Made by a program: the position numbers and the translations under genes
The notes under the pieces: model-generated
What the model was told of the DNA's origin: nothing
Databases searched by the model: none
The model's input: the letters and a program-made list of their open reading frames with translations, nothing else
In this document: piece by piece, positions 1-6,190 of the stretch
Position numbering within the stretch: position 1 is the stretch's first letter
Layout of the letters: every line of letters begins with the position of its first letter
Assembly (NCBI GenBank): GCA_025450095.1
Contig: JANWID010000267.1
Location: 1 to 6,190 of the forward strand
Length of the DNA stretch: 6,190 bases
Source: Bacteroidia bacterium
GTDB taxonomy: Bacteria > Bacteroidota > Bacteroidia > AKYH767-A > OLB10
Direction: 5' to 3'

Positions 1-1006
1 AAGAGAAAGACACCAGCTTTTTATAGAGCCTGAAGGATGGAATACCGTTGAGATCTATGTGAATGGTTTCTCCACATCGTTACCGGAAGAAGTGCAATAC
101 GAAGCTCTTCGTAATATAGTGGGTTTTGAAAAAGTGAAAATGTTTCGTCCCGGTTATGCGATCGAGTATGATTTCTTTCCACCGACACAGTTGAAGTACA
201 CACTGGAAACAAAGTTGATCCAGAACCTATTCTTTGCTGGCCAGATAAATGGCACCACCGGCTATGAAGAGGCCGCTTGCCAGGGATTAATGGCCGGCAT
301 CAACGCACATCAGAAAATAAAAAATCTTGACCCGGTAATTTTAAAAAGAAGTGACGCTTACATTGGAGTATTGATTGATGATTTGATCAGCAAAGGGACA
401 CAGGAGCCTTACAGGATGTTTACATCAAGAGCAGAATTCAGAACATTGCTCAGGCAAGACAATGCAGATCTGCGTTTGACAGAACTAAGTTACCGGCTCG
501 GACTTGCCTCCCAGGAAAGAATGGATAAAGTGATTGAGAAAAGAAATAGTGTAGATGTAATAAAATCCGTTCTTAAAGAGTTTACTGTAGCGCCGGATGA
601 AATTAATCCCTATTTCACTTCCATCAATTCTTCCCTGATCGCAGAAAAACAAAAAGCTCAAAAGATATTACTCCGTCCTGATGTTGAGTTGGATGAATTA
701 GCTGATGTGTTACCGAAGCTAAAAGAAGTATTAAAAGATTATTCAAAAGATGCACTTGAACAAGCTTCCATACAAGTGAAATATGATATTTATATAGAAA
801 AAGAAAAAGAATTGGTGAAACGAATGTCTCAATTAGAAGAACTCGAAATCCCAGAAACATTTGATTATAAGAAAATTACTTCCCTGGGAAATGAAGCAAG
901 AGAAAAGCTCAATAAGATCAAACCCAGGACACTTGGGCAGGCTAGTCGAATTTCTGGCATTAATCCAAGTGATGTACAGATATTGATGGTGTTTATGGGG
1001 AGGTAG
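1..1006 (+). CDS. mnmG: tRNA uridine-5-carboxymethylaminomethyl(34) synthesis enzyme MnmG, C-terminal part (5' end outside window)
   Basis: MnmG (GidA) is the FAD- and NADH-dependent partner of the GTPase MnmE. Together they install the (carboxymethyl)aminomethyl group at C5 of wobble uridine 34 in certain tRNAs, in the cytoplasm. About 334 codons are visible; the family is usually about 620-630 residues, so roughly half is missing upstream. The reading frame is open from position 2 with clear family sequence (RERHQLFIEPEGWNTVEIY), so the ATG at 59 is internal and not the start. Diagnostic blocks are AGQINGTTGYEEAACQGLMAG (the second GidA signature, from about position 236), then DAYIGVLIDDL and the EPYRMFTSRAEFR block, which belong to the conserved FAD/tRNA-binding core. 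The helical C-terminal domain, known in the family to contact MnmE, ends with LGQASRISGINPSDVQILMV. The stop is TAG at 1004-1006. I see no frameshift or missing block. Family assignment is certain; the function is inferred from family knowledge. Confidence 0.97.
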   Translation, partial: RERHQLFIEPEGWNTVEIYVNGFSTSLPEEVQYEALRNIVGFEKVKMFRPGYAIEYDFFPPTQLKYTLETKLIQNLFFAGQINGTTGYEEAACQGLMAGINAHQKIKNLDPVILKRSDAYIGVLIDDLISKGTQEPYRMFTSRAEFRTLLRQDNADLRLTELSYRLGLASQERMDKVIEKRNSVDVIKSVLKEFTVAPDEINPYFTSINSSLIAEKQKAQKILLRPDVELDELADVLPKLKEVLKDYSKDALEQASIQVKYDIYIEKEKELVKRMSQLEELEIPETFDYKKITSLGNEAREKLNKIKPRTLGQASRISGINPSDVQILMVFMGR

Positions 1007-1065
1007 TAGGTAAGTTAAATTAGAAGAAGTACTTTAGGTTTCAATTTTAATCATAAACGGCTTGA
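1007..1065. other. 59-bp intergenic gap between mnmG and the T9SS protein gene
   Basis: This AT-rich spacer has no GC-rich hairpin followed by a T-run, so no intrinsic terminator is visible for mnmG. There is also no purine-rich Shine-Dalgarno sequence close to the ATG at 1066, which is common in Bacteroidota. The octamer TACTTTAG at 1030-1037 is one mismatch from the Bacteroidota -7 element TAnnTTTG, but no convincing -33 TTG element lies at the right distance. Whether the downstream gene has its own promoter or is read through from mnmG cannot be settled from the sequence. Confidence 0.5.
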
Positions 1066-4000
1066 ATGAAAACAAATTTTTTAAGGCTCTGTTTAGCCGT
1101 CTTAATACTTCAGTTTGCTTATTCTTCCTTGGGCCAGTCTCCCTGGACAGCTACTACTTTTCGTTTTTCAAAAGACACTGGCAGTTTAGTAAATATGACC
1201 GGGGCAACTCCGGTTATATATTCTGGTACGCAACCAATTACTTCGGGTCTGCTAAATTTTCCTTCAGGTTTTACTTTTCATTATGGCTTAAAAACATATT
1301 CAAATTTTTCGGTTTGCAAATATGGGTTTGCAAGATTGGGAAATGATATAGCAAATAATAACCCCGATTTACAGGATGAGGTAATTGTTCCAATTTATAA
1401 TACCACCAACTGGACCCTTGGCAGCTATTTGTTAACCGGGGCATCCCCTAATAGAAAGTTCATTATTCAGTGGGATGGTGTGATGCAACCAACGGGTCAA
1501 CAAACAAAATTCCAGGTTTGGTTGTCAGAAAGAACAGGAAAAATAGAAATTGTTTATCAATCCTTAGATGGTTTATATGGGTATTCAAGTTTCTGGGATT
1601 ACAAAATCTATTGCAGAACATCCATCCTTCAGCAAAGCACAATTGCAGCTCTTAAGATTAATCCAAACAACGCATTGCCCACAATAAGTTATTCCACCAT
1701 TTTATTAAGCCATGACAGTATTTCTGCAAGAACAAGGTTTATTTTACAACCAGATACAATTAAACCGGCAACTCCAACCCCGTTAACTTTTTCCAATATT
1801 CAGGCCGGTTGTCTTACTGTTCAAATAGCAGACAACTCAACCAATGAATCGCTCTTTCAGCTTGAAAGATCAGATGATAACACGACCTTTTTCACTGAAA
1901 CGAAAATTTATTCCTCTAATCCGCCGGCAACAGGTCCCTTGCTATACAATCAGACAAAACTGCAACCCTTTTGGAACTATAAATACCGGGTATTTGCCAG
2001 CAATGGTTTTTGGAATTCAGACACAGTGACCAATACGGTGCAAACACTAATGCCACAAATAAACGGGATCAAACAAATTCCCGGAGACTATCCTTCCGTT
2101 ACTGCATTGTTACAGGATGCGGCTTGTAAACATCTTGGCCCTGATCTTGTAATTGAGTTAAAAAACACCTATATTTTTGCTAACGAAACTTTGCCGGTAG
2201 CTTTTGGTAAAACACTCCAGAATCGCTTTATTAATTCAATTGTGATCCGCCCGGCAATTGGCGCAACCATCAACTGGGAGGCAAATACCAATAATGCAAT
2301 TCTTTATGTGGATAGCCTGAAGCATTTGTTTATTGATGGAAGGCCCGGGGGGATTGGAAATAACCGCAATTTCACCATTAAACAAAACAATCCCCTCAAA
2401 TATGTAGTTCACATTTTAAACAGCGCTGATTCCGGGGGCCTGAGGTATTGTAATATCATTTCAAAGCCTTATGCAAGTAATGATGATATACATTCTGTAC
2501 AGGTTGACTCCAGGGATTCTTCTTTCGTAAAAAGAACCGGGGTTAATTCCTTTAGTCTTTCCAATTGCTACCTGGCATCCGACGGCGCCGCCAGCAGCAA
2601 CCTGCTTCACCTGGAATCAGAGGATACTGTTTCAAATCAAAATTTTGTTATAACAAATAATGAATTTAACAGGTTTAGCACGAACGCTATACTTGTTGAA
2701 AGTGGCGGCAAGAATGGTATAATAACCGGAAACCATTTTTACCAAACTGAACCCTTTACCACACACGGAAATTTTTCAACCGGTAGCTCTTGTATCAAAC
2801 TATTAAACACAGAGAATATTTCAATCGTGGATAATTATTTTGGGGGTGGGGATCCGATATGGGGGCAGGGTAGTTTTGTTGTTGACCAGACTTCCAGCGA
2901 CATTTTTTCTTTTATTTATTATGAAAATACCACTCCTTATAAACGACTTACGGTAAATAACAACAAATTTGGAAATATCTATACCCGTAACAACGATTGG
3001 ACTCGTTTGGTATTTGTCACTAAAGGCGGCCTATCATTTACCAATAATATCATAGGTACTGTCGATTCTGTTTTTTCTCTTAAATCAGACGGACTTCTTA
3101 CCCTGGTCGATGTGACCTTGGGACAAACTGTCGTCACCAATAATTTTTTCAGCGGCATCCATTCCGGGGGAACTGCATTTGTACACACGTTTATGGGAGA
3201 CACCCTTACAGTTAAGAATAACGATTTTGGCGGAAAGGATGCTATCAATCAAAATACCAGCGTTTCAGGTATGTATGGTATTTTGGGGTTTTCGCAGGAT
3301 TCCATTGTTACTTTCACTTCAAATCTATTTCGCGGATGGACAAGCTCACACAGCATTCATGCAATCAGCAAAAATCCTGGTATTGGCTCAGAAAAACATA
3401 TTAAACTGGTTGTGGACTCTAATAATATTCATAGCCTGCATTCAAAAGGCCGTATTTGGGCGATGGACCTGACAACAGGTAAATCAAAAACAATCAACCG
3501 GATTTCCAATAATCAGATCTATTCTTTATCGAGCACAGGCGAAAACACCAGTGGGGGAACTCCAGCTGGTTGGCTGAGAGGAATATATGCGGGTATCGTG
3601 GATGACGATACAGCCATTAATCCCCAATGCGAGTTGCAGATATATGGAAATAGAATTCATTCTTTCAAAACCTCCAGGACACCCACAACAAATCTGTTCG
3701 CAATTGATGGTATCATCGTCGGTTCAACCAACACTAAAATCTGGAACAATGATATTCGCTTAGGCCTTGATCCGCTGGGACTGCAAAATGATAGCACCTC
3801 CGCAATGTCTGCCATTAGCGGGTCGGCATTAAATAATTTGTTAATTGAACATAATTCAATCTTCCTGGGTGGAAAAGGGTTCAGGAGCTATGGGATTACA
3901 GTTCCGGTTCAAAGTGGAACAATACCAAATAATATTATTACTAACAATATCATTGAGATTGACCGGATCAATATGAATCCGACGGTGCCACATGAATTTA

Positions 4001-5412
4001 TTAAGATGGATGCCGCCAGCAATGTTAGTGCAAAAAATATCTGGTATGCGACGAATGACTCTGCTAACGTAAGTTCATTGCTCCAATCATTTAAACAATC
4101 CTGCAATTGTGATCAGACTAGTTTTGTGGCGAATCCCAGGTTCATTAACCCGACAGGCGATAGCGTTAGTTATAATCTAGGTTTGAATACAGGCAGCGCT
4201 GCAGATTCTACCGGAACACCCAGTCTACTTACTATTCCAACCGATATAAACGGACTTAACAGGAGCAATCATTCTCCTGTTGATATAGGAAGTCATGCGG
4301 CAACTCCCTGTGCAACCGGAACAGCGCCTCAAATAACTATTACTACACCTGTTGCGGATACGGTCAGGATATGTCCTGGCAATACTGTTACACTTAACGC
4401 TTCAATCAGTGGAGGTAGTTTTCAAACATTGCAATGGCAAAAAAACATGGGTAATATTTCCGGTGCCACGGGAACATCTTACACGGCTAATTCAGGGGGT
4501 ATTTATCGTTTGGTTGGAAAAAACCCTTGTATGCTGGTCGCCAGCAGATCGATATTTGTAATCCTCAATACAAGCAATGTTTCTCCTTCGGTAACTATTT
4601 TTACAGCTAATACAACGGTGTGTGCGGGAGCAACAGTAAACTTTACAGCCAATGCATCGAACCAGGGTACGGCGCCGGTTTATCAATGGCAGGTGAATGG
4701 TATTAATGTGGGTACCAACTCTCCAGCCTTTTCTTCTTCGTCATTGACAAATAACAGCCAGGTAAAAGTTATTGTTACCAATACAACCACCTGTTCTGCA
4801 ACACCGACAGCAACAAGTAGTATCATTACAATGACCGTCAATCCAATGGTTATAGCTTCCATTACTATAGCTGGAAACACCACAATAATTGCCGGGCAAA
4901 GCACTACACTTACTGCTACTCCTGTTAATGGAGGACCTAATCCTTCTTATCAGTGGCAGGATAGCACAACTACACATAATTGGCAGAACATAGCAGGGGC
5001 CTTTAATCCCACACTGGTATATAACCCCATATCAACAGGAAATAAGGTTCGATGCAATATGATCAGCAGCGCAAACTGCTTGATTAACTCAACCACTGTT
5101 TTTAGCAATGTTCTTGTATTCACAGTAAATACAGTTACAGCCATCAACCCGGTTAATGGTTCCAATTATGGTATCAGGTATTATCCAAACCCCGTCAATA
5201 CTGTATTATTTATAGACAGCCTGAAGTTGTCAGACAAATGGCAAACACTTGAGATAAAAAGCATAGACGGAAAATCTGTTGTTCCGGTTATAAGTATTGC
5301 CAACAGAACTACAACATCAGTCAATGTGGGGCGATTGCCAGGATGCCTGTACATTGCAGTATTGCGAAAAAAGAACGGTATCCCGGCTTATCTTAAATTT
5401 ATCAAACAATAA
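1066..5412 (+). CDS. Large secreted multidomain protein: parallel beta-helix, Ig-like domains and T9SS type A sorting domain
   Basis: A 1448-residue exported protein. Residues 1-23 form a signal peptide: Lys2 and Arg7, a hydrophobic core, and likely SPase I cleavage in SSLG|QS, leaving an N-terminal Gln. Residues about 25-228 resemble the beta-sandwich N-terminal domain common in Bacteroidota T9SS proteins, with FPSGFTFHYG, SPNRKFIIQW (127-136) and TGKIEIVYQ (157-165). Residues about 235-327 look fibronectin III-like (NYKYRVFASNG near the end). From about 331 a segment with DYPSVTALLQDA leads into a right-handed parallel beta-helix of pectate-lyase type, which closes near 1060-1075 with DINGLNR...SPVDIGSH. 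Three Ig-like domains follow (about 1088-1355). Residues about 1372-1448 are the type A sorting domain (YYPNPVN ... IKSIDGK ... LPGCLYIAVL ... FIKQ). Start: the ATG at 1066 directly precedes the signal peptide. No glycosidase or lyase active-site motif was recognised, so an adhesive, carbohydrate-binding or structural role is as likely as an enzymatic one. Substrate unknown. Confidence 0.93.
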   Translation: MKTNFLRLCLAVLILQFAYSSLGQSPWTATTFRFSKDTGSLVNMTGATPVIYSGTQPITSGLLNFPSGFTFHYGLKTYSNFSVCKYGFARLGNDIANNNPDLQDEVIVPIYNTTNWTLGSYLLTGASPNRKFIIQWDGVMQPTGQQTKFQVWLSERTGKIEIVYQSLDGLYGYSSFWDYKIYCRTSILQQSTIAALKINPNNALPTISYSTILLSHDSISARTRFILQPDTIKPATPTPLTFSNIQAGCLTVQIADNSTNESLFQLERSDDNTTFFTETKIYSSNPPATGPLLYNQTKLQPFWNYKYRVFASNGFWNSDTVTNTVQTLMPQINGIKQIPGDYPSVTALLQDAACKHLGPDLVIELKNTYIFANETLPVAFGKTLQNRFINSIVIRPAIGATINWEANTNNAILYVDSLKHLFIDGRPGGIGNNRNFTIKQNNPLKYVVHILNSADSGGLRYCNIISKPYASNDDIHSVQVDSRDSSFVKRTGVNSFSLSNCYLASDGAASSNLLHLESEDTVSNQNFVITNNEFNRFSTNAILVESGGKNGIITGNHFYQTEPFTTHGNFSTGSSCIKLLNTENISIVDNYFGGGDPIWGQGSFVVDQTSSDIFSFIYYENTTPYKRLTVNNNKFGNIYTRNNDWTRLVFVTKGGLSFTNNIIGTVDSVFSLKSDGLLTLVDVTLGQTVVTNNFFSGIHSGGTAFVHTFMGDTLTVKNNDFGGKDAINQNTSVSGMYGILGFSQDSIVTFTSNLFRGWTSSHSIHAISKNPGIGSEKHIKLVVDSNNIHSLHSKGRIWAMDLTTGKSKTINRISNNQIYSLSSTGENTSGGTPAGWLRGIYAGIVDDDTAINPQCELQIYGNRIHSFKTSRTPTTNLFAIDGIIVGSTNTKIWNNDIRLGLDPLGLQNDSTSAMSAISGSALNNLLIEHNSIFLGGKGFRSYGITVPVQSGTIPNNIITNNIIEIDRINMNPTVPHEFIKMDAASNVSAKNIWYATNDSANVSSLLQSFKQSCNCDQTSFVANPRFINPTGDSVSYNLGLNTGSAADSTGTPSLLTIPTDINGLNRSNHSPVDIGSHAATPCATGTAPQITITTPVADTVRICPGNTVTLNASISGGSFQTLQWQKNMGNISGATGTSYTANSGGIYRLVGKNPCMLVASRSIFVILNTSNVSPSVTIFTANTTVCAGATVNFTANASNQGTAPVYQWQVNGINVGTNSPAFSSSSLTNNSQVKVIVTNTTTCSATPTATSSIITMTVNPMVIASITIAGNTTIIAGQSTTLTATPVNGGPNPSYQWQDSTTTHNWQNIAGAFNPTLVYNPISTGNKVRCNMISSANCLINSTTVFSNVLVFTVNTVTAINPVNGSNYGIRYYPNPVNTVLFIDSLKLSDKWQTLEIKSIDGKSVVPVISIANRTTTSVNVGRLPGCLYIAVLRKKNGIPAYLKFIKQ
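2656..3954 (+). repeat. Degenerate protein repeat: asparagine-ladder turns of a parallel beta-helix (about 15 copies)
   Basis: Within the T9SS protein the motif x-N-x-[FI] recurs with strongly alternating hydrophobic residues around it. Copies by residue number: NNEF 531, GNHF 555, DNYF 589, NNKF 632, NNII 660, NNFF 692, NNDF 718, SNLF 752, NNI 786, NNQI 815, GNRI 861, NNDI 894, HNSI 929, NNII 955 and NNII 960. Spacing is mostly about 24-45 residues, which fits one beta-helix rung plus loops. Such a stacked Asn at a turn is characteristic of right-handed parallel beta-helices such as pectate lyases. The repeat is at protein level only; the DNA copies are too diverged to be a recent tandem duplication. 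Confidence 0.8.
4327..5130 (+). other. Three tandem Ig-like domains in the T9SS protein
   Basis: Three modules share a Y/L-Q-W-Q core: LQWQ with Trp1124, YQWQ with Trp1208 and YQWQ with Trp1297. Modules 1 and 2 each start with a C-x-G strand (ICPGNTVTL at Cys1103, VCAGATVNF at Cys1186) and have a second Cys near their end (Cys1155, Cys1243), suggesting a disulfide in each. Module 3 replaces the first Cys with Ala-Gly (IIAGQSTTL) and instead has Cys1330 and Cys1338 close together. This is the usual Ig-like linker array placed before the sorting domain in Bacteroidota exported proteins. It likely acts as a spacer that holds the beta-helix away from the cell surface (inference). Confidence 0.75.
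5179..5409 (+). other. T9SS type A C-terminal sorting domain
   Basis: Residues about 1372-1448 follow the canonical pattern of this short beta-sandwich signal. It opens with YYPNPVNTVLFID, has a middle strand LEIKSIDGKSV, then the G-x-LY strand (RLPGCLYIAVL), and ends in a K-F-I-K-Q tail. In characterised systems this domain directs passage through the outer membrane by the type IX secretion machinery and is removed by a sortase-like peptidase, with the protein released or attached to anionic LPS. The Cys in the LPGCLY strand is unusual, as Gly, Ser or Val is more common there. Confidence 0.92.
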
Positions 5413-5444
5413 AATATTTATTCCGGGTTATGTGCGAATACTAA

Positions 5445-5481
5445 TGCCGTTTATCGGGAGCTGATAAACTATTCCCCGGCA
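5445..5481. terminator. Imperfect hairpin between convergent genes, possible bidirectional terminator
   Basis: The perfect 7-bp arms GTTTATC (5449-5455) and GATAAAC (5463-5469) enclose a 7-nt loop. An alternative extended structure pairs TGCCG (5445-5449) with CGGCA (5477-5481), with a bulge on the right side. The structure lies between two convergent stop codons and overlaps the stop of the minus-strand gene. It is not followed by a clear T-run on either strand, so it is not a classical intrinsic terminator. Its placement is the main support. Confidence 0.35.
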
Positions 5482-6190
5482 AATGCGCTTTTTATTTCAC
5501 GCTCTCTTCCTGTCAACGTATTATGCTTGACTCCCATTATTAATCCTCTGCATTTAGAACTTGCACACTGGCATTGAAAGGGCTCCATGTTTTCGTCCAG
5601 GAATTCAGCATAATCAAGTGTCAGTTCTTCCCCTTTAGATATGTTTTTTAAAGCTATTTCATTGAGACCGTCAAAAAAAGTGTTGGGGTCGCAACTATGA
5701 TTTTGAGGAGCCCATTCGGCCGGATCATCATCCCAAAGAATAAAAAGTTCCTCGCTGACGGGATAAGCATACCGGCGGAAATGCAGCTTTTCTTCCTCAT
5801 TCCAGTTCTTTTCAACAAATCGTTTGGTAATGACCCGTTGCGATTTGCCTTCTCCTTGAAAAATAATTTCTCCTTTTTTTATATTGCGGCTGGCATAGAT
5901 GCCATAACCAGCAATGGAATTACCTTTCATTACATAAGGTTTCATCTTCCTTTTATGACGGGCAATCCCTTCTGCGATGATATGCCTTAAAAATCCAGCC
6001 TGGCCGATCTCATCATATTTCAATACAAAATCCGCCGAACCCTCATAACCGTCTTTATAGAAAACAGAACAGGTCAGGTTCATTTCCAGGAAATAAACCT
6101 GTCTTTTATCGTTTACCCTGAAATCGAGACGGCCATACCCAACAGCATTCACGGCTTTAAACATTTTTTCTGCCACCTGCCGGATCTTCT
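5469..6190 (-). CDS. ATP-grasp (D-Ala-D-Ala ligase-like) / SET-domain lysine methyltransferase fusion, C-terminal part (5' end outside window)
   Basis: The frame is open to the window edge (…KIRQ before the GTG at 6176), and the sequence already has ligase character there, so that GTG is not the true start. Numbering from it, residues 1-75 match the end of a D-Ala-D-Ala ligase-type ATP-grasp domain: GYGRLDF with metal-binding Asp18, then FLEMN with Glu31 and Asn33, matching the family's E-x-N metal ligands. Residues about 85-211 form a SET domain: GYGIYASRNIKKGEIIF (GxG motif, SAM binding), NHSCDPN (159-165, the pseudoknot motif) and KGEELTLDYAEF with the catalytic-type Tyr189. A post-SET cluster CQCASSKC (Cys202, 204, 209) can form a zinc site with Cys162. 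SET proteins transfer methyl groups from S-adenosylmethionine to lysine; ATP-grasp ligases join a carboxylate to an amine using ATP. The substrates of both are unknown here. The gene converges on the T9SS gene, so its operon partners lie to the right. A sequencing-joined pair of genes is unlikely because no frame break occurs. Confidence 0.88.
   Translation of the reverse strand, partial: KIRQVAEKMFKAVNAVGYGRLDFRVNDKRQVYFLEMNLTCSVFYKDGYEGSADFVLKYDEIGQAGFLRHIIAEGIARHKRKMKPYVMKGNSIAGYGIYASRNIKKGEIIFQGEGKSQRVITKRFVEKNWNEEEKLHFRRYAYPVSEELFILWDDDPAEWAPQNHSCDPNTFFDGLNEIALKNISKGEELTLDYAEFLDENMEPFQCQCASSKCRGLIMGVKHNTLTGREREIKSAFAGE

Noticed and set aside
59..61. ATG at 59 as the start of the mnmG-like gene
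   Set aside because: Family-conserved MnmG sequence continues in frame upstream to position 2, so this ATG (read as GTG-ATG-like context in YVNGFS) is internal and the gene is truncated by the window edge.
1030..1037. TACTTTAG as a Bacteroidota -7 promoter element for the T9SS protein gene
   Set aside because: It has one mismatch to TAnnTTTG and no matching -33 element at the expected distance. Such octamers are frequent by chance in AT-rich spacers.
1090..1092. Cys9 of the signal peptide as a lipoprotein acylation site
   Set aside because: The Cys sits at the beginning of the hydrophobic core (LRLC), with no lipobox and most of the core after it. Cleavage after SSLG fits better, and T9SS cargo are normally SPase I substrates.
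1062..1346. 94-residue overlapping frame at the start of the T9SS gene, considered as a small gene or frameshift remnant
   Set aside because: It lies inside the signal peptide and N-terminal domain coding region of a clear gene, begins with TTG, and its translation resembles no protein family. It is an out-of-frame shadow.
5697..5990. 97-residue plus-strand frame opposite the SET domain
   Set aside because: It is antisense to a strongly supported SET-domain coding region and shows no recognisable protein features.
6174..6176. GTG at 6176 as the start of the minus-strand gene
   Set aside because: The frame stays open to the window edge, and a protein starting here would hold only a fragment of an ATP-grasp domain. 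The real start is very likely outside the window.

Overview
The window comes from a member of the Bacteroidota, most plausibly the Chitinophagaceae or a close relative. The main evidence is a very large secreted protein that ends in a type IX secretion system (T9SS) type A sorting domain, a system confined to this phylum. AT-rich coding sequence and the lack of a strong Shine-Dalgarno sequence before the large gene fit this. The family-level placement is an impression, not a proof.

Layout: (1) Positions 1-1006, + strand, are the 3' half of mnmG (gidA), a tRNA wobble-uridine modification enzyme; its 5' part lies outside the window. (2) A 59-bp gap without an obvious terminator follows. (3) Positions 1066-5412, + strand, hold one complete gene for a 1448-residue exported protein. 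In order it has a signal peptide, a beta-sandwich-like N-terminal domain, a fibronectin III-like domain, a long right-handed parallel beta-helix with about 15 asparagine-ladder turns, three Ig-like domains and the T9SS sorting signal. (4) A 56-bp convergent intergenic stretch carries an imperfect hairpin. (5) Positions 5469-6190, - strand, are the 3' part of a gene whose product joins the C-terminal end of an ATP-grasp ligase (D-Ala-D-Ala ligase-like) to a complete SET-type lysine methyltransferase domain with a post-SET cysteine cluster.

The three genes show no shared pathway. mnmG is housekeeping, the T9SS protein is an accessory surface or secreted protein, and the ATP-grasp/SET protein is convergent to both and so belongs to a different transcription unit that enters from the right. 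That last gene is the most unusual item: a eukaryote-style SET methyltransferase with its zinc-site cysteines, fused in a bacterium to a carboxylate-amine ligase module. No RNA genes, CRISPR arrays, insertion sequences or attachment sites were seen.
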